Positions 1 through 10,413 are shown, numbered from the stretch's first letter. The stretch is DNA of 64,000 nucleotides from Candidatus Nitrotoga sp. AM1P (GCF_013168275.1 NZ_AP019547.1:2790001-2854000), one strand, 5' to 3'. Program-made: numbers and translations. The notes: generated by a model not told the origin, from the letters alone.

Positions 1-508
1 GTGGCAGTTCCTGAGCTAATGCTTTGGTTAGACCTTCGATTGCCCACTTGGTCGCGCAATAAGGGGCGACTTCCGCATCGGTTGAGCGACCCCAGCCAGA
101 GCTGAGATTGACAATGACTCCGCTCCGCTTGGCTATCATGGCCGGTACGAAATGCCGGATAACATTGGCTACTCCCTTTATGTTCACATCGACGACCATG
201 GAGAATTCACTGGTAGGCACTTTCCAAAGCGGTGCATTACGGTTGACGAGTGCGGCGTTATTTATCAGCAGGTCGGGCGAACCGGCCAAGCTCAGGCAAT
301 GTTTTGCCCAATCACGCACAGCCTCATCGTTTGTGACGTCTAGCACATCGAAGCGACTGTCTGGCCCATGAAGGTTATTCAGTTCATGAATCGCATCTTC
401 TGATCGTCCACAACCTAAAACCCGGTGGCCGAGGCGAATAAATCCCTCGGTCATGGCACGCCCCAATCCACGGCTTACGCCAGTAATGACAATCACTTTG
501 GAAGTCAT
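1..508 (-). CDS. SDR-family oxidoreductase (3' end outside window)
   Basis: Short-chain dehydrogenase/reductase, presumably a cytoplasmic NAD(P)(H)-dependent enzyme on an unknown carbonyl or alcohol substrate. The 169 visible residues show the Rossmann cofactor motif TGVSRGLG (9-16), NNAA (83-86), the catalytic Ser in NLSSG (about 136-137) and the YCATK pair Tyr150/Lys154. The ATG at 508 starts directly with the first beta strand (MTSKVIVITG). About 80 C-terminal residues of a normal 250-residue SDR lie beyond base 1, so substrate class cannot be judged. The next gene to the right (alkA) is about 276 bases away on the same strand, and nothing links the two functionally. Confidence 0.9.
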   Translation of the reverse strand, partial: MTSKVIVITGVSRGLGRAMTEGFIRLGHRVLGCGRSEDAIHELNNLHGPDSRFDVLDVTNDEAVRDWAKHCLSLAGSPDLLINNAALVNRNAPLWKVPTSEFSMVVDVNIKGVANVIRHFVPAMIAKRSGVIVNLSSGWGRSTDAEVAPYCATKWAIEGLTKALAQELP

Positions 509-784
509 AAGATCACCAGTTTATTCATTTTGCTTGTCTTCTCGGTATGTAGTGTTCACATGAACGAGAGCTACAATTTTTTAGCTCGTTGATATTGCGG
601 GGGCTAAGGGGTACCGCATCCGTTTGTTTCGTGACAAGGATATGTTCGACTTGCATAGCTCGCAGGTCAAATTCTAGCTTGTGATAATCAGGTTTCATAC
701 ATTGACACAGTTGATAGACGGTCTAGTTGTGCTCGCGTTTCTTGATGTGTGCCACGTTGTCTATTCGAAATGAGCATAAACCTG

Positions 785-1705
785 TTATTTAACAACAGGC
801 AGAAACTCAGAGGGTATCGTCCAGAGATGTGCTGCTACTAAAGCGCGCCAAGGCGAAAACTCAGCCAACCGGCGTTCTGTGAAGCTCTCGGTAACTTTTT
901 CCGTGGAACTAAGTAACAGCTGTAATTTGCGTCGAACGGCCGCATCTCCATGCAGCGAGCCATCAAGCCAGCCGAAACCACGAAGCAGCGCGTAATTGAC
1001 CGTCCAAGGGCCTATGCCGCGCAAGCTTAGCAATTGCTTGTGAATTTCCTCAACCGGCATTGTGGTCATCCATGCCTTCAGTGGTAGACGGTTTGCTGCA
1101 ACCTCGCGACTCAACATAATCAGTGTTTGAGCCTTGGTTTGCGAGAATCCCGCCTGGCGCAGTTCCGTTTCGCTCAAGTTTGCAACTTTACCTGCATCTG
1201 GATAACACGCCAGCCCAGAGGAATCTTTCACGCCAGTCAGCTGAATGAACTTGCGGCGCAGGGAAATCGCTGCACCAATGCTGATCTGCTGTCCGGTAAT
1301 CGCCCAAGTCAGTGCTTCGAAAGGCGTTGCCGAAAGAGGCACCCGCAACCCGGGTTGCCGGGCAATGAGTAGCCCTAGTTGCGGATGGGTGCGATAGATG
1401 GACTCGAAGTCCTCGATTCGTTGCGTCAGGCCGAGCATGCGCCGCACCATCTGTATCAGAGCATCTTGATTGGCGTTTGTTATTCCATCAATGGCCAGTT
1501 CCACGTCGGCATGTCCAATTTCCAAGCGAATCGTCAAGGAAGCCGCCTGTCCCTCCCACATCAAGCCTTTTTGTAGACAGTGCCCGTCAATTCGTTCAGC
1601 CACCGCCAATGTATCGCGGCCGTGGAAATCAAGTGCATCACCAACTCGAAAATCATCAGCCAACGGAATCGAACACGATAGGTGCGTTTGTATTACCCGT
1701 TCCAT
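785..1705 (-). CDS. alkA: DNA-3-methyladenine glycosylase II (AlkA family)
   Basis: HhH-GPD DNA glycosylase that removes alkylated bases such as 3-methyladenine in base excision repair. From the chosen start it is 306 residues. An N-terminal AlkA-type domain (about 1-115) is followed by the glycosylase domain with AITGQQIS (135-142), the hairpin-helix-hairpin LRGIGPWT (228-235) and the expected catalytic Asp254 in HGDAAVRR. The frame stays open upstream to an ATG at 1771. The ATG at 1705 is preferred because AAGGA lies right beside it and family homology begins here, but the start is uncertain. It lies downstream of ada on the same strand (gap about 180 bases), the classic adaptive-response pairing. 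Confidence 0.88.
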   Translation of the reverse strand: MERVIQTHLSCSIPLADDFRVGDALDFHGRDTLAVAERIDGHCLQKGLMWEGQAASLTIRLEIGHADVELAIDGITNANQDALIQMVRRMLGLTQRIEDFESIYRTHPQLGLLIARQPGLRVPLSATPFEALTWAITGQQISIGAAISLRRKFIQLTGVKDSSGLACYPDAGKVANLSETELRQAGFSQTKAQTLIMLSREVAANRLPLKAWMTTMPVEEIHKQLLSLRGIGPWTVNYALLRGFGWLDGSLHGDAAVRRKLQLLLSSTEKVTESFTERRLAEFSPWRALVAAHLWTIPSEFLPVVK

Positions 1706-1886
1706 TCCTTGACTCTTATGTTGCATTGTGAAAGATGATGCTGAGTGTGTGCCGATTGCGCGAGACGCCATGCTTTAAATTGAGTGGTAGCGGTATGACT
1801 ACTGCCCGTGACTGCATGCGCGGCCGCTGCTCGGTTAGTACAAGTTCGCCGTTGGCGAAATTCCGCCCGGGCTGTTGAGGCGATGT

Positions 1887-2987
1887 TCACTGCGTTTTCT
1901 TGGGCAGACATGCCTGAGCCTCTCGATCAAGTAGTGCGCGTTTTCGTTCGACGCCCCAGCGGTAACCGGACAAGCCGCCATCGATACGTACCACGCGATG
2001 GCAGGGAATCGCCACCGCCAGCGCGTTGGCGGCACAAGCCCCGGCCACGGCACGGACGGCCTTGGGTGCCCCGATGCGTTGGGCGACGACGGTGTAGCTG
2101 ACGGTTTCGCCAGCAGGAATTTCTTGCAGGGCTTGCCAGACGCGCTGCTGGAAAGCTGTGCCCCGCACATCCAATGGTAAATCCAGGCCCATCCCCGGCG
2201 CTTCGACGAATCCGACTACCTTAGCCACCAGTTGCTCAAATTCTGCATCACTGCCTACCAGAATGGCGTGAGGAAAACGGTCCTGCAGGTCACGCACCAA
2301 CACCTCGGGTTCATCACCCAGGAGAATGGCACAGACACCACGTTTGCTGGCTGCCACCAGTATCGCCCCGAGCGAGCACTGGCCGATGGCGAAACGTATT
2401 TCAGTATTGCTCCCACCGGAGCGGTAGTTGGTCGGTGTCATACCCAAAACCTGATCCGACTTCTCATAGAAGCGTCCATTGGAATTGTAGCCGGCATCAT
2501 AGATCGCGTCGGTGACTGTGTTGCTCCGTTTCAGTTCGGCGCGGACGCGAGAAGCTCGATGGGCTACCGCGTAAGCTTTTGGGGTCACGCCGGTGACAGC
2601 CTTGAATATGCGATGCAGGTGGTAGGTGCTGAGCCCGGCATATTTCGCTAATTCATTGAGGCCGGGTGTCTGTTCGGCCTTCTCGATGAATCGACACAGT
2701 TTGGTTACTAAGGTTGTGTGCTGCTCGGCCATCTGCGGTTGATCCGGCTGGCATCGTTTGCAGGGGCGAAAACCGGCTCGTTCGGCATGGGCGGCAGTAA
2801 AATGGAATTGTACGTTCTCGGGCCGGGCAGGACGAGATGGGCAAGAAGGACGACAATAGATCCCGGTCGTTTTGACCGAGTAGAAGAATGTTCCTTCCGC
2901 CGCAGGATCGCGAGCGACCACGGCGGCCCAACGTGGGTCATTCAGGGTTGCTGTGGCGAGTTGTTCAGTTTTGGTGGCCATGTTCAT
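1887..2987 (-). CDS. ada: Ada bifunctional methyltransferase/transcriptional activator
   Basis: Adaptive-response protein. It takes methyl groups from phosphotriesters onto an N-terminal zinc-bound cysteine and from O6-methylguanine onto a C-terminal cysteine, and the methylated form activates transcription. The 366 residues show all parts: zinc ligands Cys45, Cys49, Cys76 and Cys79, an AraC-type helix-turn-helix region (about 90-185), and the methyltransferase active site PCHRV with Cys329. The length is normal for Ada (about 350). The start is the ATG at 2987; a second ATG two codons on could also serve, and neither has a strong ribosome site. The product probably controls itself and the alkA gene that follows. 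Confidence 0.95.
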   Translation of the reverse strand: MNMATKTEQLATATLNDPRWAAVVARDPAAEGTFFYSVKTTGIYCRPSCPSRPARPENVQFHFTAAHAERAGFRPCKRCQPDQPQMAEQHTTLVTKLCRFIEKAEQTPGLNELAKYAGLSTYHLHRIFKAVTGVTPKAYAVAHRASRVRAELKRSNTVTDAIYDAGYNSNGRFYEKSDQVLGMTPTNYRSGGSNTEIRFAIGQCSLGAILVAASKRGVCAILLGDEPEVLVRDLQDRFPHAILVGSDAEFEQLVAKVVGFVEAPGMGLDLPLDVRGTAFQQRVWQALQEIPAGETVSYTVVAQRIGAPKAVRAVAGACAANALAVAIPCHRVVRIDGGLSGYRWGVERKRALLDREAQACLPKKTQ

Positions 2988-3211
2988 TGTGTATTTTCAA
3001 CGGCTTCAGGATGAATGATTCAAGTTTAGCCATCGCTTGAAAATGCTGCACTCCGAATCTTGCTTTTGAATTTGAAGTGTCGATTGATCGCATCGGGCCA
3101 CTAACCGTCTTAATGAAGGGACGCTCATTATCTAATAATGCAATTTTAGCTGTACCCGGCCTCGCTGGTACCAACCCCATGCAGAATCGTGAGCCCCAAT
3201 ATTTTCCTCGA

Positions 3212-4117
3212 TCACCCTCTCTCCATAAATTGCTCAAGATGCGCAAGAAAGGCGCGTGTTTTGGCTGGCAGATAGCGGCGCATGGGCATCACGGCCCAGG
3301 CGGGCACGGCGGGAAGACGCCATTTCGGTAATATCCGTACCAAGCGTTGGTGACGCACGTCTTCTGCCACAAAGCGATCGGGTAATGCACCGATGCCCGC
3401 ACCATCCAGCAAAAGTTGCTGGATCATGTCAGGTGAATTCAGGGTGAGACGTCCGGGTGGAACCCCTTCCCAAACGGCCTTGCCATTTATGAGTTTCCAA
3501 GGGACTGCGCTTCCTCGTGCCGAGAGTAAACGAACCGTCGTATGATGCTCCAGCTCATCAGGATGCTGCGGTGCAGAATGAAGCGCGAGATAGATGGGGC
3601 TGGCGTACAGACTGAAATTAAGCGCGTCGATCTTGCGCGCAACCAGCGTGGAGTCGTTTTCCAGCACACCCATGCGAATGGCAAGATCGAAGCGTTCGCT
3701 GATCAGATCAACGCGCCGCGAAGACAGATCCACATCCAGCTGTATCTCGGGATAGGTTTCGATGAAGGTGGCGATGGCGCGCGAGAAATGTTGCTTGGCA
3801 TAGTCACCCGGCATGGAGACGCGTAATCGTCCGCGCGGCTGCACATCCTGACTGCGCACGAAATCCTGCGTGGTAGCGACCTCTTCTGCGACGCGCCGAC
3901 AATGATCAAGAAATTCCTGTCCAAAATCAGTGAGTGTGAGTCGACGAGTTGTACGCAACAGTAGCCGCTGCCCAAGTGCTGCTTCAAGATTCGTCAAGCG
4001 GCGAGAGACCGTGGCTTTGGGCATAACGAGATATTCGGCGGCACGCACCAAACTTTCTTGTTCGACGATGGTAGCGAACAAAATGTAGTCATCAGCGGAG
4101 ATATTTTTTTGTTCCAT
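3212..4117 (-). CDS. LysR-family transcriptional regulator
   Basis: A 301-residue LysR-type regulator with an N-terminal winged helix-turn-helix (about 5-65; AAEYLVMPKATVSRRL is the recognition region) and a C-terminal ligand-binding domain (about 90-295). It is divergent from the pirin/DoxX pair with 90 bases between starts, the usual arrangement in which a LysR protein controls its neighbour and itself. A perfect inverted repeat overlaps its own start codon (separate entry). This layout is common in proteobacteria, where pirin/DoxX genes often answer to oxidative or electrophile stress; the inducer here is unknown. Confidence 0.9.
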   Translation of the reverse strand: MEQKNISADDYILFATIVEQESLVRAAEYLVMPKATVSRRLTNLEAALGQRLLLRTTRRLTLTDFGQEFLDHCRRVAEEVATTQDFVRSQDVQPRGRLRVSMPGDYAKQHFSRAIATFIETYPEIQLDVDLSSRRVDLISERFDLAIRMGVLENDSTLVARKIDALNFSLYASPIYLALHSAPQHPDELEHHTTVRLLSARGSAVPWKLINGKAVWEGVPPGRLTLNSPDMIQQLLLDGAGIGALPDRFVAEDVRHQRLVRILPKWRLPAVPAWAVMPMRRYLPAKTRAFLAHLEQFMERG

Positions 4118-4126
4118 TTGTGGAAC
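4111..4126. promoter_or_regulatory. Perfect inverted repeat over the LysR start codon
   Basis: GTTCCA-TTTG-TGGAAC is a perfect 6+6 palindrome whose left arm contains the LysR initiator codon (4115-4117). It lies in the divergent LysR/pirin intergenic region. It may be an autoregulatory operator, but half of it is fixed by coding sequence and no regulator consensus is known to me for it. Confidence 0.35.
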
Positions 4127-4207
4127 AGCTTATCCCATCTTCATGGCTTTATCTATCTTTTCGAGTCGCCTAATATGTACTCACATTAATTAAATAGAGG
4201 AGTCAAC

Positions 4208-5074
4208 ATGAATACCATCAACCGAACAACGTTGCACCAATCGCGTGGCGTCGAGCGCATCATCGAAGGAGTTGCCACCTCGGATGGCGCCGGCGTGAAA
4301 CTTACTCGTGTACTGACTGGCAAACTGCAGCATCGCCTTGATCCATTTTTGATGCTGGATGCCTTCGGTAGCGATAATCCAGACGACTACATTGCGGGCT
4401 TCCCGGACCACCCGCATCGGGGTTTTGAGACGGTAACCTATATGCTGTCCGGGCGGATGCGACATCGCGACAACGCAGGGCACGAGGGGCTGCTGGAACA
4501 GGGTGGCGTTCAGTGGATGACCGCTGGGCGCGGCATTATTCATTCTGAAATTCCTGAGCAAAAAGACGGCGTGATGGAAGGTTTTCAGCTGTGGCTCAAT
4601 CTGCCCGCGAAGCGCAAGATGGCCGAGCCGTGGTATCGCGACATTTCAAGCCAGGAGATTCCAGAATACGTAACGACAGAGAACGTTACCGTGCGTGTCA
4701 TTGCCGGAATGAGTAACAGCGTGGCAGGCGTCGTTATACGCGAAGAGACCGAACCTTTGTATCTGGATATTCACATGCCTGCGGGCGCTTCATTCTCGAC
4801 GGCATTGCCCGCCACGCATAACGCGTTCATCTATGTCTATCGCGGTACGGTAACGGTGGGTGACACGCTGGTGGAGTCTCATCGCATGGGTATCTTGAGC
4901 AATACGCCGCAAGCCGATGGCGTGACGCTCACAGCGATGGAAGATGCGCGCCTGATTCTGATCGCCGGCAGGCCGCTCAACGAACCCATCGTGCAGTACG
5001 GGCCGTTCGTGATGAATACGCAGGAAGAGATTCATCAGGCGATGGACGACTTCAGGAATGGGCATTTTGTCTGA
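4208..5074 (+). CDS. Pirin family protein
   Basis: A 288-residue bicupin of the pirin/YhaK family. The N-terminal cupin carries the metal-binding set: HPHRG near residue 60, a His about 42 residues later (GIIHSE) and Glu in that same motif. The C-terminal pirin domain follows (about 170-285). Pirins bind Fe(II), and some act as quercetinases or redox sensors; the substrate here is unknown. A strong AGAGGAG ribosome site sits 6 bases before the ATG. Transcribed together with the DoxX gene (33-base gap) and divergent from the LysR regulator, its probable controller. Confidence 0.92.
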   Translation: MNTINRTTLHQSRGVERIIEGVATSDGAGVKLTRVLTGKLQHRLDPFLMLDAFGSDNPDDYIAGFPDHPHRGFETVTYMLSGRMRHRDNAGHEGLLEQGGVQWMTAGRGIIHSEIPEQKDGVMEGFQLWLNLPAKRKMAEPWYRDISSQEIPEYVTTENVTVRVIAGMSNSVAGVVIREETEPLYLDIHMPAGASFSTALPATHNAFIYVYRGTVTVGDTLVESHRMGILSNTPQADGVTLTAMEDARLILIAGRPLNEPIVQYGPFVMNTQEEIHQAMDDFRNGHFV

Positions 5075-5107
5075 ATCAAATAATTTAAAATCAACAAGGA
5101 GCATGAT

Positions 5108-5560
5108 ATGACTACCAACAATATTTTCAGGCAGATCAATGGCAATATCGTGAAATTGGTATCAATACCCGCGATCAACGCGTCATTTTCGCTTGCCGCC
5201 AGACTTTTAGCGTCGGCAATTTTCATTGGTGCAGGATTCAGCAAACTGGGCGCAGGTTATGCGGGAACGCAAGCCTATATGACATCTGTTGGACTCTCCG
5301 GTGAGCTTCTACCCTTGGTGATCGGGCTGGAAATGGGGGGAGGGTTGGCGTTATTGCTTGGTTTTCAGACTCGTTTGGTGGCATTCGCGCTATCGGTTTT
5401 CTGCATCGTTTCCGGTGTGTTGTTTCACTCTGGCGCAGACCCGATGCAACAGATCATGTTTATGAAAAATCTGGCGATGGCAGGCGGATTACTGGCATTT
5501 ACTTTATTCGGTGCCGGTCGTATGAGTCTGGATGGGGAAACGCAGATTCGAGTTTCTTAA
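5108..5560 (+). CDS. DoxX family membrane protein
   Basis: A 150-residue integral membrane protein with about four hydrophobic segments. The first is preceded by SLAARLLASAIFIGAGFSKL, the typical DoxX start with the GxxKL motif, and the others lie around 75-95, 97-115 and 120-140. DoxX proteins are inner-membrane proteins often linked to thiol or quinone redox and stress responses; the exact role is unsettled. AAGGAG precedes the ATG by 7 bases. It follows pirin as the second gene of a probable two-gene operon. Confidence 0.9.
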   Translation: MTTNNIFRQINGNIVKLVSIPAINASFSLAARLLASAIFIGAGFSKLGAGYAGTQAYMTSVGLSGELLPLVIGLEMGGGLALLLGFQTRLVAFALSVFCIVSGVLFHSGADPMQQIMFMKNLAMAGGLLAFTLFGAGRMSLDGETQIRVS

Positions 5561-5984
5561 CTTAGAATTATAAGCACATATCAAGAGCACGCGCCCTCAT
5601 ATCGGCTTGCTGGTGCAGGTCAATCGTAAATGCGCTTACCTTTGAATAGGTAAGGCGGCATGATGTTCGACCTGATGCACCTTGCTTGGTGCCGCCAGCA
5701 ATTTATCAAGATGGCCTTTTTAGCGTGCAGGATTACCCCCTTGCGATATTCCCGGGGATTGCCCAATCCAGTATTGACTCAATGCGGTCACGCAGACGGC
5801 TTATCGATGAGGCAACCTCCTCTGGAAGTACGATCGTTTTTGTGCCAAGATTCATTGCGGTTTTCTGAGTTGTTTTGACTGTTTGCAAGAGAACGATCGT
5901 GACATTCTTTGTTATAGTTTTTGTTATTTTAATAAAATCATTAAGTGCGTTTTAAGGCGGGGTTTCAACCCCGAAATTTTAGTT
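5561..5984. other. Intergenic region before purT
   Basis: About 420 bases with no supported gene. A 72-codon frame at 5660-5878 has no ribosome site and no recognisable family. The last 100 bases are AT-rich and should hold the purT promoter. The motif CGATCG occurs twice (near 5832 and 5893) and a GC-rich hairpin lies just before purT (separate entry). Confidence 0.6.
5958..5973 (+). promoter_or_regulatory. GC-rich hairpin in the purT leader
   Basis: CGGGGTT-TC-AACCCCG forms a 7-bp stem ending 11 bases before the purT ATG and is followed by GAAATTTT. In RNA it would cover or sit beside the ribosome-binding region. No good Shine-Dalgarno sequence is otherwise visible, so it may lower translation or act as an attenuator; this is inference. 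Confidence 0.35.
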
Positions 5985-7196
5985 ATGACAAAACAATTCA
6001 CTCTCGGTACCCCACTTAGCGCCTCTGCTACCAAAGTTATGTTGCTGGGCAGCGGTGAACTCGGTAAGGAAGTTATCATCGCATTGCAACGCTTGGGTGT
6101 AGAGACCATCGCCGTGGATCGTTATCCCAATGCACCGGGACATCAGGTGGCGCATCGTGCATATGTCATCAATATGACGGATGCTGCGGCATTGCGTGAT
6201 CTGGTAGAGCTCGAACAGCCGCATCTTATTGTGCCGGAGATCGAAGCTATTGCCACCGACATGCTGGTCGAGATTGAGCGGGAGAGTTTGGCGCGGGTTA
6301 TTCCCACTGCACGCGCCGCTCAACTCACCATGCACCGTGAGGGAATTCGCCGCCTTGCGGCAGAAACACTGGGGCTGCCCACTTCTCCTTATGCCTTCGC
6401 CAATAGTCTGGAAGAATTACGTGCTGCGATTGATGACGGCATAGGCTATCCCTGCGTGGTGAAACCAGTGATGTCCTCCTCCGGCAAAGGGCAGTCTAAA
6501 ATCGACAGCACGGCGGAGGTGGAGCAGGCGTGGAATTATGCCGCCAGTGGCAGCCGGGTGAATCAGGGGAGGGTAATCGTCGAGGGTTTTATTAATTTTG
6601 AATATGAAATTACCCAACTCACCGTGCGCGCGATGAGTAGTAATGGCGAAGTCGAAACGCATTTCTGTGAACCGATCGGACATGTGCAAATTCATGGTGA
6701 CTATGTTGAAAGCTGGCAGCCACAGGCTATGTCTGAACTGGCCTTAAAGCGCACACGTGATATCTCCAGGAAAGTTACGGACAATCTCGGGGGTTTAGGC
6801 ATCTTCGGTGTCGAACTGTTCGTCAAGGGTGATGATGTGTGGTTCAGTGAAGTTAGTCCGCGTCCGCACGACACGGGCATGGTTACGATGTGCAGTCAGA
6901 TTCAGAATGAATTTGAGTTGCATGCGCGCGCCATACTCGGTCTGCCCGTGAACACCGCTTTGCGTGCACCGGGTGCGAGTGCAGTGATTTATGGGCAACT
7001 GGAAGAATCAGCTATTGCTTTTACGGGTGTCGATGAAGCATTACGTGTCCCGCAAAGCGATTTGCGCTTGTTTGGTAAACCGGAATCGTTTTCCAAACGG
7101 CGTATGGGTGTGGCGTTGGCAAACGGAGTAGATACCGACGAAGCGAGGATACGTGCCAAACTGGCCGCCAGTAAAGTGGTGCCAGTCAAGGGTTAG
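5985..7196 (+). CDS. purT: Formate-dependent GAR transformylase PurT
   Basis: Phosphoribosylglycinamide formyltransferase 2, an ATP-grasp enzyme that uses formate and ATP to formylate GAR in purine synthesis. From the ATG at 5985 it is 403 residues (family about 390-400). It shows the N-terminal nucleotide-binding fold with [10 protein letters not shown], the ATP-grasp region with [13 protein letters not shown], and the C-terminal metal/ATP segment with [17 protein letters not shown]. The frame is open 34 codons further upstream to 5883, but [11 protein letters not shown] is the usual PurT N-terminus. It stands alone as a transcription unit, pointing at the convergent acnA. Confidence 0.95.
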   Translation: MTKQFTLGTPLSASATKVMLLGSGELGKEVIIALQRLGVETIAVDRYPNAPGHQVAHRAYVINMTDAAALRDLVELEQPHLIVPEIEAIATDMLVEIERESLARVIPTARAAQLTMHREGIRRLAAETLGLPTSPYAFANSLEELRAAIDDGIGYPCVVKPVMSSSGKGQSKIDSTAEVEQAWNYAASGSRVNQGRVIVEGFINFEYEITQLTVRAMSSNGEVETHFCEPIGHVQIHGDYVESWQPQAMSELALKRTRDISRKVTDNLGGLGIFGVELFVKGDDVWFSEVSPRPHDTGMVTMCSQIQNEFELHARAILGLPVNTALRAPGASAVIYGQLEESAIAFTGVDEALRVPQSDLRLFGKPESFSKRRMGVALANGVDTDEARIRAKLAASKVVPVKG

Positions 7197-7316
7197 TTAT
7201 TCCTGCCCGACCAAAGACAGCATTTACTTGCTTGTTGAAAGGGCGTGATCCAGATATTAAAACACTGGACCACCCCGAGGTAGGAAAATAATTACTGTTG
7301 CTGTCGAGAATTGAGA

Positions 7317-10196
7317 TTACTGAGTTACCAGCTCGCGCAGAACATAAGGCAGGATGCCGCCATGACGGTAGTAATCCACTTCGACGGGCGTGTCGATTCG
7401 TAGCAGCAGCGCAACTTGTTGCGTGCTACCGTCGCGGCGCTTGATGGTGAGCATTACATCCTGTTGTGGCTTAATGAAATTTGCGATGCCGGTGAGATCA
7501 AAGGTTTCTTCGCCGGTCAACTTGAGTGTAGCCACGCTGTCGTTGCCCTTAAACTGTAAAGGCAGCACGCCCATGCCCACCAGATTGCTGCGATGAATGC
7601 GCTCGAAGCTTTTCGCCACTACCGCTTTTACGCCCAGCAATTGCGTGCCTTTCGCCGCCCAATCTCGAGATGAGCCAGTGCCGTATTCTTCCCCGGCAAA
7701 AATAACAGTAGGCGTGCCGTTTGCGATGTATTCCATCGCTGCGTCGTAAATCGCTATCTGTTCGCCGTTGTAAAGTGTGTAGCCGCCTTCCACGCGACTG
7801 CCGTCGGCATTAGGAGGCAGCATCAGATTCTTGATGCGCACGTTGGCGAAAGTGCCACGTATCATGACCTCATGATTGCCGCGTCGTGCGCCGTAGCTGT
7901 TGAAATCCTTGATGGCCACACCTTTGCTTTGCAGGTATTTGCCAGCAGGGGTGGAAGATTTAAAACTGCCAGCCGGACTGATGTGATCGGTGGTAACTGA
8001 GTCACCGAAAATGCCCAGCGGTTTGGCATTGAGGATGTCGGAAACGCTACCGACAGTCATGGAAAAGTCGTCGAAGAACGGCGGGCGCGCAATGTACGTG
8101 GAATCGTCCCAATGGTACTGGTTGCCGGTGGGGGCAGAAATGGCATTCCATAGCGGCAGGTTGCGAGTAAGATCGCTATATAGCCTGCGATATACCATTG
8201 GGTCAGCGGCAAATTTCATTGCTGCATGGATTTCCGCACTGCTCGGCCAGATATCTTTCAGATAGACTGATTGACCGTTGCGGCCGGTGCCAAGTGGCTC
8301 ACTTTCCAGATTTATGTTTACTCTGCCAGCCAGCGCGAAGGCAACTACCAGCGGCGGGCTGGCGAGGAAGTTGGCCTTGATGTTGGCATGAACGCGTGCT
8401 TCAAAGTTGCGGTTGCCGGACAACACCGCTGCGGCGATCAAATCGTGGGCGAGGATGGCATCTTCGATTTTTGCGCTCAGTGGGCCGGAGTTGCCGATAC
8501 AAGTGGTGCAGCCATAGCCTACCAGGCGGAAACCGAGTTGTTCCAGATAGGGCAGCAGACCAGCATGGGTCAAGTAATCCGTTACTACGCGTGAACCGGG
8601 GGCGAGCGATGTTTTGATATGCGGTTGCACGCGCAGGCCTGCTTCTACTGCTTTTTTCGCCAGCAAACCTGCCGCCAGCATCACACCGGGGTTGGAGGTA
8701 TTGGTACAGGAAGTGATGGCAGCTATTAATACATCGCCATGGCGGAGCTGTACTGCCGGCATTATCTGACCGCTTGTTTCGCAGCGCACGCTAGGTGTCG
8801 GGCGGTTGTCCATCATCTCGATTTCAGTCACGGTGCTGGTGTTGTGCTTGCTTTGTGTGCCGGTGCCAGCCGGTGCGGTTTCCTGATCCTGCAGGCCGCC
8901 ACCGGCGATGGGTACACACACGTTTTCGCTAAGATCAGCCAAATCGGTGAGATAACGTTCCCCCAAATTTTCAGCGGGTTGGTTGAAACCGTTCTCTGCC
9001 ACTGACTTGCTGAACAAGCTGTTGAAATTCTCCTTCATCTCGGAGAGCGGTACGCGGTCCTGCGGACGCTTCGGCCCGGCCAGAGAAGGCTGGATACTGT
9101 TCAAGTCCAGCTCTACCACGCTGCTGTAATCGATCGCGCCTGCCTCAGGTATGCCATACAGCCCTTGCGCTTTGAAGTAGGACTGGAAGGCATCTACTTC
9201 TCCATCGCTGCGCCCGGTATTGCGCAGGTAGTCCAACGTTCTGTCGTCCACCGGGAAGAAGCCCATTGTTGCGCCATATTCCGGCGCCATGTTGGCGAGG
9301 GTGGCGCGATCCGGTACGGTAAGCGCAGCGGTGCCCGCACCGAAAAATTCCACAAACTTTCCCACCACTTTATGCTTGCGCAGCAGTTCGGTGACGGTCA
9401 ACACCAGGTCGGTCGCGGTGATACCTTCGCGCAGCTTGCCCGTGAGATGAACGCCCACCACGTCCGGTGTGAGGAAATATACCGGCTGGCCGAGCATACC
9501 CGCTTCCGCTTCGATGCCGCCCACACCCCATCCGACCACGCCGATGCCATTAATCATAGTGGTGTGGCTGTCGGTACCTACCAGCGTATCGGGATAATAA
9601 ACGCCGTCTTTTTGCAGCACGCCGCGCGCCAGATATTCCAGATTCACCTGATGCACGATGCCGACGCCGGGCGGCACCACCTTGAACGTATCAAATGCCT
9701 GCATGCCCCATTTCATGAATTTGTAGCGCTCATTATTGCGTTCAAACTCCAATTCCATGTTGAGTCGCAGCGCATCCGGACTATTGTAATAGTCCACCTG
9801 CACCGAATGATCCACCACCAGATCCACTGGTACCAGCGGTTCAATGATCATCGGATTCCTGTCCAACTTCGCAGCGGCATCGCGCATGGTGGCGAGGTCA
9901 ACCAGCAGCGGGATACCGGTGAAATCCTGCAACACAATACGTGCCACTACGAATGGAATTTCTTCGGTGCGCGGTGAATTTTGTTGCCAGTTCGCCAGCT
10001 GGCGGACGTGTGCTTCGCTGATCTTCTTGCCATCGTAATTGCGCAGCACCGCTTCCAGCACAATGCGGATGGAAACCGGCAAGCGTGAAATCTTGCCCAG
10101 CCCTGCGGTTTCGAGTGCTTTTAAGGAATACAGCGTGCCAGTCTTGCCGTTGGCGAGGGTGAATGTTTGACGAGTGTTGAACAGATTATGCGACAT
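7317..10196 (-). CDS. acnA: Aconitate hydratase A
   Basis: Aconitase A interconverts citrate and isocitrate in the TCA cycle using a [4Fe-4S] cluster. The cluster cysteines are visible in SCTNTSNP and in [13 protein letters not shown]. The C-terminal swivel domain with [17 protein letters not shown] is present. At 959 residues it is longer than typical AcnA (about 890). The extra length lies mainly between about 400 and 475, a Gly/Thr/Asn-rich linker (around [17 protein letters not shown]) just before the SCTNTSNP motif. It is a monocistronic minus-strand gene convergent with purT. A TATAAT-like -10 (10242-10247, minus strand) lies about 45 bases upstream of the start. Confidence 0.95.
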   Translation of the reverse strand: MSHNLFNTRQTFTLANGKTGTLYSLKALETAGLGKISRLPVSIRIVLEAVLRNYDGKKISEAHVRQLANWQQNSPRTEEIPFVVARIVLQDFTGIPLLVDLATMRDAAAKLDRNPMIIEPLVPVDLVVDHSVQVDYYNSPDALRLNMELEFERNNERYKFMKWGMQAFDTFKVVPPGVGIVHQVNLEYLARGVLQKDGVYYPDTLVGTDSHTTMINGIGVVGWGVGGIEAEAGMLGQPVYFLTPDVVGVHLTGKLREGITATDLVLTVTELLRKHKVVGKFVEFFGAGTAALTVPDRATLANMAPEYGATMGFFPVDDRTLDYLRNTGRSDGEVDAFQSYFKAQGLYGIPEAGAIDYSSVVELDLNSIQPSLAGPKRPQDRVPLSEMKENFNSLFSKSVAENGFNQPAENLGERYLTDLADLSENVCVPIAGGGLQDQETAPAGTGTQSKHNTSTVTEIEMMDNRPTPSVRCETSGQIMPAVQLRHGDVLIAAITSCTNTSNPGVMLAAGLLAKKAVEAGLRVQPHIKTSLAPGSRVVTDYLTHAGLLPYLEQLGFRLVGYGCTTCIGNSGPLSAKIEDAILAHDLIAAAVLSGNRNFEARVHANIKANFLASPPLVVAFALAGRVNINLESEPLGTGRNGQSVYLKDIWPSSAEIHAAMKFAADPMVYRRLYSDLTRNLPLWNAISAPTGNQYHWDDSTYIARPPFFDDFSMTVGSVSDILNAKPLGIFGDSVTTDHISPAGSFKSSTPAGKYLQSKGVAIKDFNSYGARRGNHEVMIRGTFANVRIKNLMLPPNADGSRVEGGYTLYNGEQIAIYDAAMEYIANGTPTVIFAGEEYGTGSSRDWAAKGTQLLGVKAVVAKSFERIHRSNLVGMGVLPLQFKGNDSVATLKLTGEETFDLTGIANFIKPQQDVMLTIKRRDGSTQQVALLLRIDTPVEVDYYRHGGILPYVLRELVTQ

Positions 10197-10282
10197 GGCG
10201 ATGGCTCCGAATGAAAGCTATGAGCGAAAAGAAAGAGCGTAATTATAACGCGGCAGGGGTAGATCGGACATCGATCAGCTAA

Positions 10283-10413
10283 AACTATTGATCCGGCACG
10301 AATTGAACTTGACTGCCGTTCGTGCTGAGCTTGTCGAAGCATAAGAAGCCATTCACATTTCGACAAGCTCAATGCGAACGACTTCTTGCATAAACGGTGC
10401 CGTATCAATAGTT
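10283..10413. repeat. Nested inverted-repeat element (131 bp)
   Basis: Two nested arm pairs are visible. The outer arms are AACTATTGATCCGGCAC (10283-10299) and its near-perfect reverse complement at 10397-10413. The inner arms carry TGAGCTTGTCGAA (within 10317-10340) and TTCGACAAGCTCA (within 10358-10380). The whole segment can fold into one long interrupted hairpin between the acnA start and the following gene. The inner core is a REP-like repeat that I recognise as widespread in proteobacterial intergenic DNA. No coding capacity. Confidence 0.7.

Noticed and set aside
1693..1911. 72-codon frame between ada and alkA
   Set aside because: It overlaps the ends of both repair genes and resembles no protein family.
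9165..9977. 270-codon plus-strand frame inside acnA
   Set aside because: It lies fully antisense to conserved aconitase sequence and has His-rich nonsense composition.
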